From positions 310,001-374,000 of the forward strand of contig CAWJLS010000008.1 in the NCBI GenBank assembly GCA_963843755.1: a stretch of 64,000 nt of DNA, given 5' to 3'. The notes below the pieces were generated by a model. That model worked only from the letters and a program-made list of their open reading frames with translations, did not search any database and was not told the DNA's origin. A program made the translations under genes and the position numbers. Below, piece by piece: positions 24,444 to 32,691 of this stretch. Every line of letters begins with the position of its first letter. Position 1 is the first letter of the stretch. Origin of the DNA: CAWJLS01 sp963843755 (GTDB lineage: Bacteria; Acidobacteriota; Thermoanaerobaculia; Multivoradales; DATKCC01).

Positions 24444-26220
24444 CGGCCGTACGCGCGGCGCGGTCCGCCGGGCGTTGGCCCGCGGCGTGGTCGGGATTCT
24501 CGGGCTTTGCGGGGCGCTCGGCGCTCTCGGGGCGAGCAGCGCGGGCGCGGCCCCGCCGGCGGAGGCTTCAGCGCCCTCGTCACCGGGTCCGTTCGGTGCA
24601 TCCGACAACCCCGCCTGCCGGCTCCACGACGTCGCCCACCAGGTCGGCCTCGACTTCGTTCACGACCGGGGCACGACCCCGGAGCGCCATCTGGTCGAGA
24701 CCATGGGGGCCGGGCTCACCTGGCTCGACTACGACGGCGACGGCCTGCGCGACCTCTACGTGGTCCAGTCCGGGCCGTTCCCGCCGCGGGAGCCGCGCCC
24801 GCCCGGGGCCGCCAACCGCCTGTTCCGCAACCTGGGGCCGGGCGCCGACGGCGTGGTCCGGTTCGAGGACGTGACCGACCGGGCCGGCGTCGGCGACCGG
24901 GGTTACGGCATGGGCGCGGTCGCCGCCGACGTCGACGGCGACGGCGATCCGGACCTGCTGGTCACCAACTACGGCCCCGACGTCTTCTACCGCAACCGGG
25001 GCGACGGCACGTTCGAGGACGACACCGCGGCGGCCGGGCTCGGCCTGGACGGCTGGAGCTCGTCGGCCGCGTTCGCCGACGCCGACGGTGACGGCGACCT
25101 CGACCTCTACGTCTCGCGCTACGTGATCTACGACGTGGACGCGGACGTGCGCTGCGAGAACGAGGAGACCGGCGAGCGGCTCTACTGCGACCCGGCCATG
25201 TACGACGGCGCCACCGACCGGTTCTTTCTGAATCGGGGACCCGATCCTGAAGGTCTGGGCACGTTCGAGGACGCCACTGTCGCGGCCGGGCTCGACCACG
25301 CCGACGGGCGTGGCTTGGGGGTCCAGTTCACCGACCTGGACGGCGACGGCCGGCCCGACATCTACGTCGCCAACGACGAGACGATCAACTTCCTGTTCCG
25401 CAACCGGGGGGTCGGCGCCGACGGCAAGGTCACGTTCGAGGATCTCTCCTTGCTCTCGGGCACCGCCGTCAACATGGACGGCAAGCCCGAGGCCGGCATG
25501 GGGGTGGTGGTGGCCGACTTCGACCACGACGGCGACCCGGACCTGGCGGTGACCAACTTCGATGTCGAGACCAACACCTACTACGAGAACCTGGGCGACA
25601 TGCAGTTCGCCGACTCCTCGGCGTCGGCCGGGTTCGGCGTGCCGTCGTTCAACCTGCTCGGCTTCGGCATGGCGGCGGTCGACCTGGACGGCGACGGCGA
25701 CCTGGACACCTACACCACCGACGGCCACATCTTCTTCCACCCCCGGCGCCCCAACCTGACCTACGCCCAGCGGGACCTGATCCTCCTCGGCGACGGCCAC
25801 GGACGGTTCACCGAGCTGCGCTGTCCGTTCCTCACCGAGGACCCGAAGGTCGGCCGCGGCCTGGCGGTCGCCGACTACGACCACGACGGCGATCCGGATC
25901 TCGCGATCGTCAACAACGGCGGACCGCTGCAGCTCCTCCAGAGCGAGCTTCCGGGCTATTCCGGCGGGGCGGTCGGCATCCGGTTGCGCGGAGCGGGTCC
26001 GAACCGCGAGGCGGTCGGCTCGCGGGTCGACCTGATCACCGGCGACGTCCTCCATCGGCGCTGGATCACCGCCGGCGACAGCTACCAGTCGTCGAGCGAC
26101 CGCCTGGTCCTCTTCGCCAGCTCCGGCAAGCCCGGCGCGGCCGAGATCCGCTGGCCCGGCGGCGCCGTGCGCCGGCTCCTGAACCTGCCGGCCGGGGCGG
26201 AGCTGGTCGTCTTCCAGTAG
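24433..26220 (+). CDS. Secreted VCBS/FG-GAP repeat protein with ASPIC/UnbV C-terminus (CRTAC1-like)
   Basis: The 595-aa exported protein has a signal peptide (residues ~15-45) and about seven calcium-binding-type FG-GAP/VCBS motifs of the form DxDGDGxxD (DYDGDG, DVDGDGDPD, DADGDGDLD, DLDGDGRPD, DFDHDGDPD, DLDGDGDLD, DYDHDGDPD) that build a beta-propeller. The end carries an ASPIC/UnbV domain (VGIRLRGAGPNREAVGSRV, ~515-535, and IRWPGG). Such proteins are thought to bind ligands or partner proteins outside the cell; no enzyme role is known. It overlaps the preceding TPR gene and is probably co-translated. Confidence 0.92.
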   Translation: MADDGRTRGAVRRALARGVVGILGLCGALGALGASSAGAAPPAEASAPSSPGPFGASDNPACRLHDVAHQVGLDFVHDRGTTPERHLVETMGAGLTWLDYDGDGLRDLYVVQSGPFPPREPRPPGAANRLFRNLGPGADGVVRFEDVTDRAGVGDRGYGMGAVAADVDGDGDPDLLVTNYGPDVFYRNRGDGTFEDDTAAAGLGLDGWSSSAAFADADGDGDLDLYVSRYVIYDVDADVRCENEETGERLYCDPAMYDGATDRFFLNRGPDPEGLGTFEDATVAAGLDHADGRGLGVQFTDLDGDGRPDIYVANDETINFLFRNRGVGADGKVTFEDLSLLSGTAVNMDGKPEAGMGVVVADFDHDGDPDLAVTNFDVETNTYYENLGDMQFADSSASAGFGVPSFNLLGFGMAAVDLDGDGDLDTYTTDGHIFFHPRRPNLTYAQRDLILLGDGHGRFTELRCPFLTEDPKVGRGLAVADYDHDGDPDLAIVNNGGPLQLLQSELPGYSGGAVGIRLRGAGPNREAVGSRVDLITGDVLHRRWITAGDSYQSSSDRLVLFASSGKPGAAEIRWPGGAVRRLLNLPAGAELVVFQ

Positions 26221-26277
26221 CGACCCCACGGCCGCCTGTCGGCGCGCTCCGGCCGCGGGGCCCGGCCGCGTCAACCT

Positions 26278-26300
26278 GCGGCATGCCGCGGAGCGGCATG
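26278..26300. promoter_or_regulatory. Overlapping dyads upstream of the SDR gene
   Basis: The palindrome GCGGCATGCCGC (26278-26289) overlaps an inverted repeat CATGCCGC-gga-GCGGCATG (26282-26300). A TAGATT box follows at 26302. The layout fits a repressor operator next to a -10 element. Confidence 0.4.
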
Positions 26301-26330
26301 GTAGATTGGGTGACTGAAAGGAGCCCCGCC

Positions 26331-27428
26331 ATGCCCACCGTCTTCTTCACCGGCTTCCCCGGCTTCCTCGGCTCCGAGCTCCTGCCCCGGGTGCTCGACC
26401 GCTCCGACGACACCGCCGCCGTCTGCCTCGTCCAGCCCAAGTTCGCCGACCTCGCGCGCGCCCGCCGAGACCAGCTCGTCGCCGCCCATCCGGGCTACGA
26501 CGGACGGATCCGCCTGGTCGAGGGGGACATCACCCGCCCCGGGCTGGCCCTCGGGCCGCCGGCCGACGCCCGCGCCCTGCGCGACGAAGTCACCGAGATC
26601 TTCCACCTGGCGGCCGTCTACGACCTGTCGGTCGCCCGCGACCTGGCCCTCAAGGTCAACGTCGAGGGCACCGGCAACATGCTCCGGTTCGCCGGCGAGT
26701 GCCCGCGGCTCGAGCGCTTCCAGTACATCTCGACCTGCTACGTCTCCGGCTGCTTCGCCGGCGCGTTCACCGAGGACGACCTGGTCAAGGGGCAGGAGTT
26801 CAACAACTATTACGAGGAGACCAAGTACCTGGCCGAGATCAAGGTCCGGGAGTGGATGGACAAGGGCCTGCCGGTGACGATCTACCGGCCGTCGATCGTG
26901 GTCGGCGACTCGAAGAGCGGCGCGACCCAGAAGTACGACGGGCCGTACTACGTGATCCGCTGGATCCTCAAGCAGCCGGGCGTGGCGGTGATGCCGGTGG
27001 TGGGCGACGTCCGCCGCACCCGGGTCAACGTGGTGCCGCGCGACTTCGTCATCGACGCCATGGCCTACCTCTCCGCCGCCGCGCGCTCCCGGGGCCGGGT
27101 CTACCAGCTCGCCGATCCGAACGCCCTGACCGTCGACGAGATGCTGCACGCGGTCGCCCGGGCGGCGGGCAAGACGGTGGTGCGGATTCCGACCCTGGCG
27201 AGCCTGGCCAAGGCCTCCCTCGACTACGTGCCGTTCCTCGAGCGGGTCATGGGCATCCCGTCGGCGGCGATCGACTACTTCACCCATCCGACCTACTACA
27301 CGGCCGACCACACGCTGGAGGATCTCGACGGCAGCGGCATCGCCATCCCGGCGTTCGGCACCTACGTCGAGCGCCTGGTCGCCTTCGTCCGCGCCCATCC
27401 GGAGATCCGCTCCGAGGCCATGGTCTGA
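26331..27428 (+). CDS. Extended short-chain dehydrogenase/reductase family protein (NAD-binding, male-sterility-like)
   Basis: The 365-aa protein begins with the Rossmann motif TGFPGFLGSELLPRVL (TGxxGFLG, residues ~6-13), has HLAAVYDLS near 88, and the catalytic Tyr-x3-Lys in YYEETKYLAE (~162-172). This form of the nucleotide motif and the RPSIVVGDSKSG segment occur in thioester/fatty-acyl reductase-like and sterol-dehydrogenase-like extended SDRs. The substrate is unknown. ATG 26331 is chosen for AAAGGAG 7 nt upstream; an earlier ATG at 26283 lacks one. The gene stands alone in direction and spacing. Confidence 0.83.
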   Translation: MPTVFFTGFPGFLGSELLPRVLDRSDDTAAVCLVQPKFADLARARRDQLVAAHPGYDGRIRLVEGDITRPGLALGPPADARALRDEVTEIFHLAAVYDLSVARDLALKVNVEGTGNMLRFAGECPRLERFQYISTCYVSGCFAGAFTEDDLVKGQEFNNYYEETKYLAEIKVREWMDKGLPVTIYRPSIVVGDSKSGATQKYDGPYYVIRWILKQPGVAVMPVVGDVRRTRVNVVPRDFVIDAMAYLSAAARSRGRVYQLADPNALTVDEMLHAVARAAGKTVVRIPTLASLAKASLDYVPFLERVMGIPSAAIDYFTHPTYYTADHTLEDLDGSGIAIPAFGTYVERLVAFVRAHPEIRSEAMV

Positions 27429-27475
27429 GGCCTTGAGACAGGACGGAGGGGGAGAGGGCGCTCGGGCGCCGGGGC

Positions 27476-27481
27476 TATGAT
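27476..27481 (+). promoter_or_regulatory. -10 element just before the MBL hydrolase gene
   Basis: TATGAT (five of six consensus bases) lies 6 nt before ATG 27488, placing the transcription start at or next to the start codon. No Shine-Dalgarno sequence fits between them. Confidence 0.5.
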
Positions 27482-27487
27482 GTCGTC

Positions 27488-28477
27488 ATGCGACGTCAGC
27501 GCCCCACTCCCCACCGCCTCGTCCCAGGCTTTGCCCACCGCTTCGCCCTGACCTCCGCCCTCCTCCTCGCCACCCTGGCGCCGGCCGCGACGCTGTCGGC
27601 CGCCGAGGCGAAGCCGTTCTTCACCCTGCACGAGGTCGGCACGGGGGTGTTCGCCGCGGTTGCCGTCGCCGGCAGCGGCGCCGGGAGCAACGCCGGCTTC
27701 GTGATCGGCGACGACAGCGTCGCGGTGATCGACACCTTCCAGTCCGCGGCCGCCGCGAAGCAACTGCTCGCGGCGATCCGCGAGCGCACCGACTTGCCCG
27801 TCCGATTCGTCGTCGACACCCACTACCACCTGGATCACGTGGCGGGCAACGGCGTCTTCCGGGACGCCGGGGCGGTGATCGTCGCCCAGCGCAACGTGCG
27901 CGCCTGGGAACGCCCCGAGAACCTCAAGTGGTGGGGCGACGACGTCCCGCCCGACAAGCAGGCGTGGGTCGAGTCACTGGTCCTGCCCGAGCTGGTCTAC
28001 GACCGGGGGATCGACCTCTACCTGGGCTCGCGCCACCTGGAGGTCCACGTCCTGCCCGGCCACACCGGGGGCGACTCGGTCGTCGTCGTCCCCGACGCCG
28101 ACGTGGTGTTCACCGGCGACCTGTTCTGGGACGAGACGCTGCCCAACACGACCGACGCGGACACGGCCGCCTGGGTGACCACGGACGAAGCGCTGGTCGC
28201 CGAGCAGCCGGACGCGACCTTCGTCCCCGGGCACGGCGAGGTCGGCAAGGCCGCCGAGGTCAGCGCCTTCCGCGGCTACCTCGAAGCGCTGCGGAGCGCC
28301 GTCGCCGGGGCGCAGGGGAAGGGGCTGACGGGGGAGGCCCTGGTCGAGGCGGCCCATGGGGAGCTCGCCCCGCGCTACCAGGAGTGGGCCTTCTTCGACC
28401 ACTTCATCGACCAGAACATCCGCCAGGCGGCGGACGAGCTGACGGGCACCAAGCGCCGCCCGGTGCCGGTGGGCTGA
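27488..28477 (+). CDS. Exported metallo-beta-lactamase-fold hydrolase
   Basis: The 329-aa protein has a signal peptide (residues ~1-38, ending LSAAEA) and an MBL fold with the zinc motif THYHLDHVAGN (HxHxDH, ~117-127), a further His in LPGHTGGDS (~192), FTGDLFWDE (~210) and VPGHGEVG (~245). These bind one or two zinc ions. The family covers beta-lactamases, SoxH-like thiol esterases and quinoprotein-relay proteins; the exact substrate is not evident. The C-terminal ~60 residues are helical. It converges with the MATE gene, with 4 nt between stops. Confidence 0.87.
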   Translation: MRRQRPTPHRLVPGFAHRFALTSALLLATLAPAATLSAAEAKPFFTLHEVGTGVFAAVAVAGSGAGSNAGFVIGDDSVAVIDTFQSAAAAKQLLAAIRERTDLPVRFVVDTHYHLDHVAGNGVFRDAGAVIVAQRNVRAWERPENLKWWGDDVPPDKQAWVESLVLPELVYDRGIDLYLGSRHLEVHVLPGHTGGDSVVVVPDADVVFTGDLFWDETLPNTTDADTAAWVTTDEALVAEQPDATFVPGHGEVGKAAEVSAFRGYLEALRSAVAGAQGKGLTGEALVEAAHGELAPRYQEWAFFDHFIDQNIRQAADELTGTKRRPVPVG

Positions 28478-28481
28478 CCGG

Positions 28482-29843
28482 TCAGGCGGAGGGCGGAGCC
28501 TGCGGCAGGGGCGGCGCCAGGCTCGCCGGCCCGCGCCGGTGGATCCAGAAGACCAGCAGCCCGGCGACGAGGGTCAGCCCCACGGCCAGGCCCCACCAGA
28601 CGCCCGCCAGGCCGTACCCGCCGCGGACGCCGAGCACGTAGGCCAGCGGCAGCGCGACGGCATAGAAGCCGAGCAGGTAGATCAGGGCCGCCGGCACGGT
28701 CTTGCCCATCCCCCGGAGCACGCCGGAGCCGATCACCTGCAGGCCGTCGCCGATCTGGAAGGCGGCGGCGATCGGCAGGATCGTCGCGCACAGGGCGATC
28801 ACCCCGGCGTCGTGGGAGAACAGCGCCGGCAGCAGGCGCCGGCCGAGGACGAGGACGACCGCGGCCACGGTCATGACCACCCCGCCCAGTCCGAGGGCCA
28901 CCCAGCCAGCGCGTTGCGCCGCCTGGTGCTCGCCGGCGCCGATCAGGTTGCCGATCCGGGTGACCGCGGCGAACGAGATCCCCATGGGCACCATGAAGGT
29001 CAGCGACGAGATCGACAGCACGATCGTGTGGGCCGCCAGCGGGTCGTGGCCGAGCCAGCCGGACCACAAGGTGCTGATGCTGAAGGCCCAGAACTCGAGC
29101 CCCATCTGCACACCGACCGGCGCGCCGAGGGCCAGCATCTTGCGCAGCGAGCCGCCGTCGAGGACGTTGCGCCCCCAGCCGCGCCAGGGGCTTCCCGCGC
29201 CCAGGCCGTGGGCCGCCACGGCGACGAACGTGAAGACGTAGACGAACGAGATGCCGGTGGCGATGCCCGCGCCGACCGCCCCCAGGGCGGGCAGGCCCCA
29301 GTGACCGAAGATCAGCAGCCAGTTGAAGAAGACGTTGACGGCGTTGACGCTGATCGTCGCCCACATGATCGGCTTCATCCGTCCCTGGGACTGGAGCCAG
29401 TGGCGCAGCACGATGTAGCCGAAGAAGAGCGGCAACCCCGGGAGCTGGGCCAGCACGTAGCGGTGGGCTTCGGCGGCGAGCGCCGGGTCCTGGCCACTGA
29501 GCTCGAGGGCCGGCCCGGTGGCGAGAGCCAGGCCCAGCCAGACCGGCGACAGCAGGACCACCAGCACCAGGCCGCGCTGGCCGGCGAGGACCAGCCCGGG
29601 GCGGTCGCCGGCGCCGTAGGCCTGGGAGGCGACCGGGTCGAGCCCCAGCAGCAGTCCGATCGTCAGGATCGACGTACCGAACATCCACACCCGGCCGAGC
29701 GAGGCGGCGTCCAGGGCGTGGACGCTCACCTGTCCGAGCATGACGACGTCGATCAGCCACAAGCTCATGGCCGCCACCTGGGCGGTCACCAGCGGGGCCG
29801 CCAGCCGCGTCAGGCGGCGGATCTCCTGGCGCACGGATGCCAT
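28482..29843 (-). CDS. MATE family efflux transporter
   Basis: The 453-aa protein has about 12 hydrophobic helices in two similar halves, with the family start APLVTAQVAAMSLWLIDVVMLG (residues ~16-38), GLDPVASQAYGAG (~75-87) and the second-half counterparts GISFAAVTRIGNLIGAGE (~255-272). MATE proteins export drugs, dyes or metabolites in exchange for Na+ or H+. The substrate is unknown. It ends with a basic Pro/Ala tail. No regulator gene is adjacent. Confidence 0.92.
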   Translation of the reverse strand: MASVRQEIRRLTRLAAPLVTAQVAAMSLWLIDVVMLGQVSVHALDAASLGRVWMFGTSILTIGLLLGLDPVASQAYGAGDRPGLVLAGQRGLVLVVLLSPVWLGLALATGPALELSGQDPALAAEAHRYVLAQLPGLPLFFGYIVLRHWLQSQGRMKPIMWATISVNAVNVFFNWLLIFGHWGLPALGAVGAGIATGISFVYVFTFVAVAAHGLGAGSPWRGWGRNVLDGGSLRKMLALGAPVGVQMGLEFWAFSISTLWSGWLGHDPLAAHTIVLSISSLTFMVPMGISFAAVTRIGNLIGAGEHQAAQRAGWVALGLGGVVMTVAAVVLVLGRRLLPALFSHDAGVIALCATILPIAAAFQIGDGLQVIGSGVLRGMGKTVPAALIYLLGFYAVALPLAYVLGVRGGYGLAGVWWGLAVGLTLVAGLLVFWIHRRGPASLAPPLPQAPPSA

Positions 29844-29939
29844 CGTCCGGGGACTATGTCAGAGATGGAGGGAGCTTGCGGGCCCCGGCGGGCAGGGTCC
29901 GCCCGGCTCGATCGGCGCGAGACCGGTTCCCGGAGATCC

Positions 29940-30545
29940 TCAGGCCCAGGTCAGGCGGAAGACCAGCGGATCGGCGGCGATCTCGCCGCGCTCGGAGAAC
30001 GCCTCCTCGACCACCTGGATCCGCTTCGCGCCGACCTTCTCGAAGCCGAGCTCCAGCCAGCCGCAAGCCACCGGCGCCAGGTACTGCACCTCACCCAGCC
30101 CGTGGACCCGGCTGACGCCCACCTTGCGGTCGAGCGCCGCGTCGTCGTTGTCCACGTGCACGCCCTGGAAGTACTGGTTCCAGAAGCGCTCGATGGTGCG
30201 GAACATCTGATCCGGCGTGCCGATCAGGGCGATCATCACGCGGAACACGGTGCTCAGGTTGTCGCTGGCGACGAAACGGCCGAGCTCGCGCAGGGCGCGG
30301 TGGAAGGCGGGGTCGTCCCCCGGATGGGCCACCCGGCCGACCGCGGTCCAGGCCTCGGAGATGACGCTCGCCGGGTACCACTCGGTGGCCAGGGGGTGTC
30401 TCATCGCCTCCGCGGCGGCGGGGGAGATGGCGGCGGCGACCTGCTCGAAGGCCTCCTTGCCATAGGTCTTGCGGATCCAGTTGGCCGAGCTCATCAGCCC
30501 GGTGCCCTTCGCCTTCGCGCTGCTGGGTGCCGCCACGTCGATCAT
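29940..30545 (-). CDS. Conserved protein of unknown function (201 aa)
   Basis: The protein starts at ATG 30545, preceded by GGGAGGATCGGGC. It has no signal peptide. It contains NWIRKTYGKEAFEQV near residue 22, then ATEWYPASVISEAW (~52-65), a helical middle (RELGRFVASDNLSTVFRVM) and a C-terminal part with HVDNDD and FRLTWA. The overall pattern, a G..A...V helix followed by WYP and a C-terminal mixed domain, resembles DUF2378-like proteins of myxobacteria, but that match is only by eye. It lies 124 nt downstream of the acyl-AMP ligase on the same strand and may belong to that cluster. Confidence 0.7.
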   Translation of the reverse strand: MIDVAAPSSAKAKGTGLMSSANWIRKTYGKEAFEQVAAAISPAAAEAMRHPLATEWYPASVISEAWTAVGRVAHPGDDPAFHRALRELGRFVASDNLSTVFRVMIALIGTPDQMFRTIERFWNQYFQGVHVDNDDAALDRKVGVSRVHGLGEVQYLAPVACGWLELGFEKVGAKRIQVVEEAFSERGEIAADPLVFRLTWA

Positions 30546-30669
30546 GCCCGATCCTCCCGGGAAGACCCTAGAGGACGACGATTCTGGCGTCAAACTCTTG
30601 AAAAAGAAAGAGATCCATTCGCGTGAAACCGGATGGACGGTTCCGCGTGCCGGGCTCTCCGTAGGCGGC

Positions 30670-32637
30670 TCACTCCCGGGGGAAGACGATCTGCTCCGCG
30701 AGCGACCCGTCGAGGAAGGCCGCCCGGAGCGCCGGGTAGCGGATCTTGCCGTTGGCGGTGCGCGGGATCGCCCGCGGGGTGAGCAGGAAGACCCGGCCGG
30801 GGCGCAGGCCGAGGCGCTCGTAGATCCGTGCCACCAGGTCGGCGACCATCTCGTGCAGCCGGTCCTCGGACGGCGGCCGGGCGCGGCGGAGCTCGGCGAA
30901 GACGTAGGCCTGCTCCCCTTCGAGCCCGCCCCGGTCGATGCCGACGGCGGCGGCGCGACGGACGAACGACAGCGCCTCGGCCGCCTCTTCGAGCTCCTGG
31001 GGGGCGAGGTTGCGCCCCGCCTGGAGGATGATGTTCTTGGTCCGTCCGACCAAGAAGACGTGGCCGGCGGCGTCGCGGAACCCGAGGTCGCCGGTGCGGA
31101 CGGCGCGCGGCGCCGCTCCGGACATATCGGACGAGCCGGAGGCTCCCGAGGACGCGCCGCGCCAGAAGAGCGCCGCCGTCGCCTCCGGGTCGCGGAAGTA
31201 GCCCGAGGTGGCCGCCGGGCTTTCGACGACGATCTCGCCGACCACGCCGGGCGCGGTGATCTCGGCCGGCTCGGGGGCCGCCTCCGGATCCGCCTCGAGC
31301 TCGGAGGCCGGGACGATGCGCAGCCGCACCCCGGGGAACGGCCGCCCGATCGACACCAGCCCCGCCAGCCCCGCCAGCCCCGCCAGGTCGGCCGTCTCGC
31401 CGGGCTCCCCGGTCTCACGGGGCGCCCTGGTCTCCCCGGGCTCCGCGGTCTCCCCGGGCTCCGCGGCCCCGATCGGGCGCGAGACCACCGGCGCCGTGCC
31501 GGGAGCCTGCATCGAGACCCCGACGGTTGCCTCGGCCAGGCCGTAGCCCGCCACCACGACCCGGTCGAGGCCGAAGGTCTCCTCGAACCGGGCGATGGTG
31601 GTGGCACGGACCGGCTCGGCGGCGTCGAGGGCCACCCGTAGGCTCGACAGGTCGAAGCCGGCCGGGTCGCGCACCGCCCGCTGGCAGAGGCGGTAGGCGA
31701 AGTCCGGCGCGGCGGTGAACGTCCCCCGGTGCTCGGCGATGGCGCGCAGCCAGGCGCGCACGTCGCTCAGGCTGCTCGGCAGGAGCACCAGCCGGGCGCC
31801 CAGGAAGAAGGGCACCATGGTCATGAGGATGAGGCCCATGTCGTGGTGCACCGGCAGCCAGCTCACGAACACGTCGTCGGGGGTGATCTCCATCCCGGAG
31901 ATCATCTGGAGGACGTTGGTGCGCAGGTTGTCGTGGGTGACCACCACCCCCTTGGGCGCACCCGTGCTGCCGGAGGTGTACTGCAGGAAGGCCGGCCGGT
32001 GCTCCAGCCCGGCGGGATCGGCTGGATGGGGACGGTCGGCCGCGAGCCCGGCTTCGAGGCTCTCCAGCCCGGCGATTACCAGCGGCCCGGTCTCGCCGGT
32101 CCGGCCGGTCCCGCCGTCCGCGAGCCGGCCCGCCAGGCGCTCGCCCACGGCGGTGAGCGCCGCCGCCGGCGTTTCCCGGTCGAGGATCACCACCGCGGCC
32201 CCGCACAGGGCGGCGATGTCGACCACCCGGTCGACGCCGGACCGGGGGAAGATCGGAACCGGCACGGCGCCGGCACGCTGGGCGCCGTAGAAGGCGGCGA
32301 AGAAGTCCGCCCCGTTGGGCAGGACCAGCACGACCCGCGGGCCGAAGGCGTCCTCGTCGCCGTGCCCCGATCGCCGGTTGGGCGGCCGGTTGGATCGCCG
32401 GTTGGGCCGCCGGTTGGGCCGCCGGCTCAGCCGCTGCTCGAGGGCCGCGGCGACCCGGCCGCTGGCCTCCCAGAGCGCGCCGTAGGTGTGCTCGCTCCCT
32501 TCGAACAGAAAGGCGGAGCGGCCGGGCTCGTCGCGCGCCCGCCGGGCCAGGCGCTCGAGGACGAGCGGGTGCGCCGCGGCCGAACGGTCAGGAACGGCCG
32601 ATGGGGCTGCGTCGGGACGATCGGTCGGTCGGTTCAT
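30670..32637 (-). CDS. Fatty acyl-AMP ligase-like AMP-dependent synthetase
   Basis: The 655-aa adenylating enzyme has the P-loop YTSGSTGAPKG (residues ~213-223), the PVHHDMGL segment typical of fatty acyl-AMP ligases (~255-263), GYGLAEAT (~342), the TGDLGF motif and the catalytic-lysine end PRTANGKIRYPALR (~625-638). FAALs activate fatty acids as acyl-AMP and pass them to carrier proteins. An ACP and a condensation-type gene lie on the divergent strand 54 nt away. In-frame repeats are obvious: PGETAE units (31431-31466) and RRPN-like units (32373-32432). The C-terminal subdomain is present. Confidence 0.88.
   Translation of the reverse strand: MNRPTDRPDAAPSAVPDRSAAAHPLVLERLARRARDEPGRSAFLFEGSEHTYGALWEASGRVAAALEQRLSRRPNRRPNRRSNRPPNRRSGHGDEDAFGPRVVLVLPNGADFFAAFYGAQRAGAVPVPIFPRSGVDRVVDIAALCGAAVVILDRETPAAALTAVGERLAGRLADGGTGRTGETGPLVIAGLESLEAGLAADRPHPADPAGLEHRPAFLQYTSGSTGAPKGVVVTHDNLRTNVLQMISGMEITPDDVFVSWLPVHHDMGLILMTMVPFFLGARLVLLPSSLSDVRAWLRAIAEHRGTFTAAPDFAYRLCQRAVRDPAGFDLSSLRVALDAAEPVRATTIARFEETFGLDRVVVAGYGLAEATVGVSMQAPGTAPVVSRPIGAAEPGETAEPGETRAPRETGEPGETADLAGLAGLAGLVSIGRPFPGVRLRIVPASELEADPEAAPEPAEITAPGVVGEIVVESPAATSGYFRDPEATAALFWRGASSGASGSSDMSGAAPRAVRTGDLGFRDAAGHVFLVGRTKNIILQAGRNLAPQELEEAAEALSFVRRAAAVGIDRGGLEGEQAYVFAELRRARPPSEDRLHEMVADLVARIYERLGLRPGRVFLLTPRAIPRTANGKIRYPALRAAFLDGSLAEQIVFPRE
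31358..31466. repeat. In-frame tandem repeats inside the acyl-AMP ligase gene
   Basis: Three copies of CCCCGCCAG near 31358-31386 are followed by two exact 18-bp copies of TCTCCCCGGGCTCCGCGG (31431-31448 and 31449-31466). On the coding strand they give Ala/Gly/Leu and PGETAE repeats. Confidence 0.75.
32373..32432. repeat. 12-bp-period in-frame repeat inside the acyl-AMP ligase gene
   Basis: About five imperfect copies of a 12-bp unit (core GCCGGTTGGGCC) encode an Arg/Pro/Asn tetrapeptide series (RRPN, RRPN, RRSN, RPPN, RRSG), inserted in the N-terminal region of the ligase. Confidence 0.75.
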
Positions 32638-32675
32638 GGGCTGCTCGCGGGGAGAGTAGCAGCAGGAGCCGGTAG

Positions 32676-32681
32676 TAGACT
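32676..32681 (+). promoter_or_regulatory. -10-like TAGACT box before the condensation-type gene
   Basis: TAGACT ends 10 nt before ATG 32692. On the other strand TACTCT (complement of 32653-32658) faces the ligase start, so this 54-nt gap probably holds a divergent promoter pair. Confidence 0.45.
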
Positions 32682-32691
32682 CCGCTCACCG

